Of a stretch of 64,000 bases of DNA, positions 62,576 to 64,000 are shown piece by piece. The notes under the pieces are model-generated. The model saw only the letters and a program-made list of their open reading frames with translations. It was not told the DNA's origin and made no database searches. The DNA is taken from assembly GCA_036490215.1 (NCBI GenBank), contig DASXEH010000018.1, positions 1 through 64,000 of the forward strand, in the 5' to 3' direction. This DNA comes from JASHSH01 sp036490215 (GTDB lineage: Bacteria; Pseudomonadota; Alphaproteobacteria; Rhodospirillales; Magnetospirillaceae). How positions within the stretch are numbered: position 1 is the stretch's first letter; the number at the start of each line of letters is the position of its first letter. The translations under genes and the position numbers were made by a program.

Positions 62576-62929
62576 CTACGCTGGCTGGATTAGCAAGCCG
62601 GCGGAAATACCGAAACGCGAATGCAACCGGCGCACCATAGTCATGCTCAAGCTACTCTTGCCGTTCAGCACCTCACTCACACGGCTCGCCGTCCCAAACA
62701 GCGGGATCAGATCGGCCCGCTTTAAGCCGTGCTGGTCCATCACATAGGTCAGCAGCGCCGGCAGTCCGATAGGACGGCGGGGCCATTTCCGGCTCTCATA
62801 GTCCTCGACTAGTTTAGCCTGGGCCCGCAGTCTGGCTTCGGTGCCCGGTTTCTTCATCAGCGCTGCGACCAACGCAGTCGCCTCTGCCAGATCCGCGTCG
62901 TTCTCGATCACGATCAGTTCTGTCTTCAT
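62576..62929 (-). CDS. higA: HigA-type HTH antitoxin
   Basis: A 117-residue XRE-type antitoxin. The N-terminal half is acidic and helical (ENDADLAEATALVAALMKK); the C-terminal HTH is LLTYVMDQHGLKRADLIPLF, then TASRVSEVLNGKSSLSM, the COG5499 pattern. The ATG at 62929 overlaps the expected ancestral stop of higB as TGATG. In an intact pair HigB is an mRNA-cleaving toxin and HigA both neutralises it and represses the operon. Here the toxin gene is broken, so HigA may be an orphan antitoxin or regulator. Confidence 0.85.
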   Translation of the reverse strand: MKTELIVIENDADLAEATALVAALMKKPGTEARLRAQAKLVEDYESRKWPRRPIGLPALLTYVMDQHGLKRADLIPLFGTASRVSEVLNGKSSLSMTMVRRLHSRFGISAGLLIQPA

Positions 62930-63122
62930 CACACCGTCTCCGGATCGATCCCGCCTCACTCGGTGTGGTGCGGAAAAAGCGAATAAACAGCTGGCCCCCT
63001 CGGTACTCGACCAAAGCGACTAGCTGGAGGTCGTTGGCCGTGATGTTAAACGCCACGCGCCCGTCCTTGAGGATGCTGGCCTTAGGTGGGAAGCATAGGC
63101 GCCGCGGGTTGGTCGCTGCCAT
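62814..63122 (-). pseudogene. HigB-type toxin remnant, truncated and frameshifted
   Basis: The frame starts MAATNPRRLCFPPKASILKD and matches the second half of HigB (ASILKDGRVAFNITANDLQL, then GGQLFIRFF). The usual first 45 residues, with the conserved Trp and active-site region, are missing: a TGA lies four codons upstream of the ATG. After RFF the expected ending survives only in another frame (GIDPETV then stop, overlapping the higA ATG), so a one-base loss has shifted the frame and the ORF now runs on 110 nt into higA. It is very unlikely to make an active toxin. Confidence 0.75.
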
Positions 63123-63884
63123 CCTTATGGCTCACGGCGAAGGATACATAGAGTCTGTGATGCTCGGCACCCGAAGGGGATGTGCTCGAAGATCGAGGGT
63201 GCTTTTGAGGGGCCTACCAAATTTTCGCCGGACCTTTCTGTATCTGACTCCAGGGAGGAAGGCAAAGAGAGCTATTTTATATAATTATAGCAATGTGATA
63301 GGTGAGAGAATGAATGCCTATCCACAACTGTATCCACATTGGGCCGGCGATCACAAACGAGCGTCAGCGAACAACGGGCGAAGCGCGGGGTGAGTTCATT
63401 GTTCCTCGATAGGCTGCTTGGTCTACGCAACGATCTGGGTTTGCTGTCCAAGAAATTCGACACTCGCGCCGGCGTCAGGTGGGTAACTTCTCTCAGGCAT
63501 TTACCTATCTTACCTTGTTGCTGATCGCTTTGAGCCCGCATGAGCAGACGCCGCTTCGCGACAAAATCGCGCAGGGAGACAGCGACAAGACACTTGATCC
63601 CACAGAAAGATAGCTTCAGCCCGGCGTCTTAATTTTTGACTGAAATATTCACACCTTTGTACACGGTGGCGCCGCGGTCTCGAAGGCGCGCGTGAATCAT
63701 CGTCTAATCTTAGATGATAAGAAAATGTTATTATGTGCTAGGGGAACTATCAATTTTCCTTCTTCGATCCGGATTGCTACGCTCCTGCAACTGATGAACC
63801 AAGCGCAAAAGGTGACTGCGAAAGTCATTCTGGGGCTTCCGCCATAAGGGAGCCGGCGCTCATAAGTTACAGGGGAGGAAAATC
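63123..63884. other. Gene-free, partly AT-rich region with possible DnaA boxes
   Basis: No convincing gene in 760 bp. CTATCCACA (63318-63326) and GTATCCACA (63330-63338) each match the DnaA box TTATCCACA at 8 of 9 bases, in the same direction, 12 bp apart, and an AT-rich run (TTTTATATAATTATAG) lies 30 bp to the left. Further right an ATCATCGTCTAATCTTAGATGAT dyad (around 63700) and a low-GC stretch precede the last gene. Confidence 0.5.
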
Positions 63885-64000
63885 ATGAAAAAATCCAAAT
63901 TATTTGGACTGATCGCGGTTTCATTATTTGTGGGTACTGTGACGCAGATATCGAACGCTTCTGCCGCCTGCGATAAGTCTCAAATTCGCTTCGTCAACTC
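63885..64000 (+). CDS. Exported protein, 3' truncated by the window
   Basis: Only 38 codons are visible: a clear Sec signal peptide (KKSKLFGLIAVSLFVGTVTQ, cleavage after ASA) and the mature start ACDKSQIRFVN. GGGGAGG lies a few bases before the ATG. The RFVN start resembles some ABC solute-binding proteins, but too little is present for a family call. Confidence 0.6.
   Translation, partial: MKKSKLFGLIAVSLFVGTVTQISNASAACDKSQIRFVN

Noticed and set aside
63272..63541. An 89-codon minus-strand frame in the AT-rich region
   Set aside because: No SD, no domain, and it covers the DnaA-box-like sites and AT-rich run.
53158..64000. Right-hand attachment site of the island inside the window
   Set aside because: No second copy of the tRNA-Gly 3' end was found on reading; the island appears to extend past the window.

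Overview
The window is a 64 kb piece of a high-GC alphaproteobacterial chromosome. Its MipZ-type division ATPase, CobC-type threonine-phosphate decarboxylase, DUF1127 and DUF1244 proteins and Fur/Zur-type regulator point to a free-living member near the Rhodospirillales. The species cannot be named from sequence alone. About 1-53 kb looks like core or stable genome. From tRNA-Gly(CCC) at 53.08 kb to the right end it is an integrated genomic island with an integrase at the tRNA junction, more AT-rich patches and defence or toxin-antitoxin genes.

Layout. 0-9.2 kb: PBP5-type D-Ala-D-Ala carboxypeptidase with a SPOR tail (5' truncated by the window), gamma-glutamylcyclotransferase-like protein, ugd, galU, mipZ, an LhgO-like flavoprotein coupled to a GH114-like secreted protein, cobC, and a REC-domain regulator. 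9.4-18.7 kb: a type I secretion set (adaptor, ABC exporter, TolC-like protein) interleaved with a CHASE2 adenylate cyclase and a CACHE-HAMP-PAS-GGDEF diguanylate cyclase. 18.7-28.1 kb: rpmJ, pyk with glycerate kinase, a TauE/SafE exporter, and a molybdenum-cofactor group (moeA, mobB, mobA) that encloses an OxlT-like transporter. 28.1-32.7 kb: a 1061-residue SAM-cyclase-ATPase-TPR regulator and a GH1 beta-glucosidase.

32.9-50.9 kb: a type IV pilus/type II secretion-like system in two convergent blocks separated by a DUF1127 gene and a LysR gene. The rightward block has a PilB/GspE ATPase with a predicted c-di-GMP-binding MshEN domain, a PilC/GspF platform protein, PilM/N-GspL-, PilO- and PilP-like proteins, and a coupled ABC ATPase. 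The leftward block has a 1226-residue repeat-rich pseudopilin-like protein, a small secreted protein, a second pseudopilin sharing four motif blocks with the giant, a lytic transglycosylase-TPR protein, PilT and a PilU-like ATPase. No secretin, prepilin peptidase or ordinary major pilin is in the window. 51-53 kb: Anbu peptidase, DUF192 protein, Zur.

53.1-64 kb, the island: integrase, the IetAS AAA-ATPase/subtilase defence pair, an XRE repressor divergent from a small gene across a repeated operator, a membrane protein, a Fic protein whose catalytic His is replaced by Gln, an HTH protein, then a 1.4 kb gene-free stretch. That stretch carries CTAG-centred palindromes and a 17-copy array of the short palindrome GGT(G/A)TCAC(C/G), spaced alternately 53 and 42-43 bp so that all copies lie on about one face of the helix. 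A higA antitoxin with a decayed higB remnant and two DnaA-box-like sequences beside an AT-rich patch follow. This phased array is the most unusual non-coding signal in the window. It could be an integrated replicon origin, a partition site or an unknown protein-binding scaffold.
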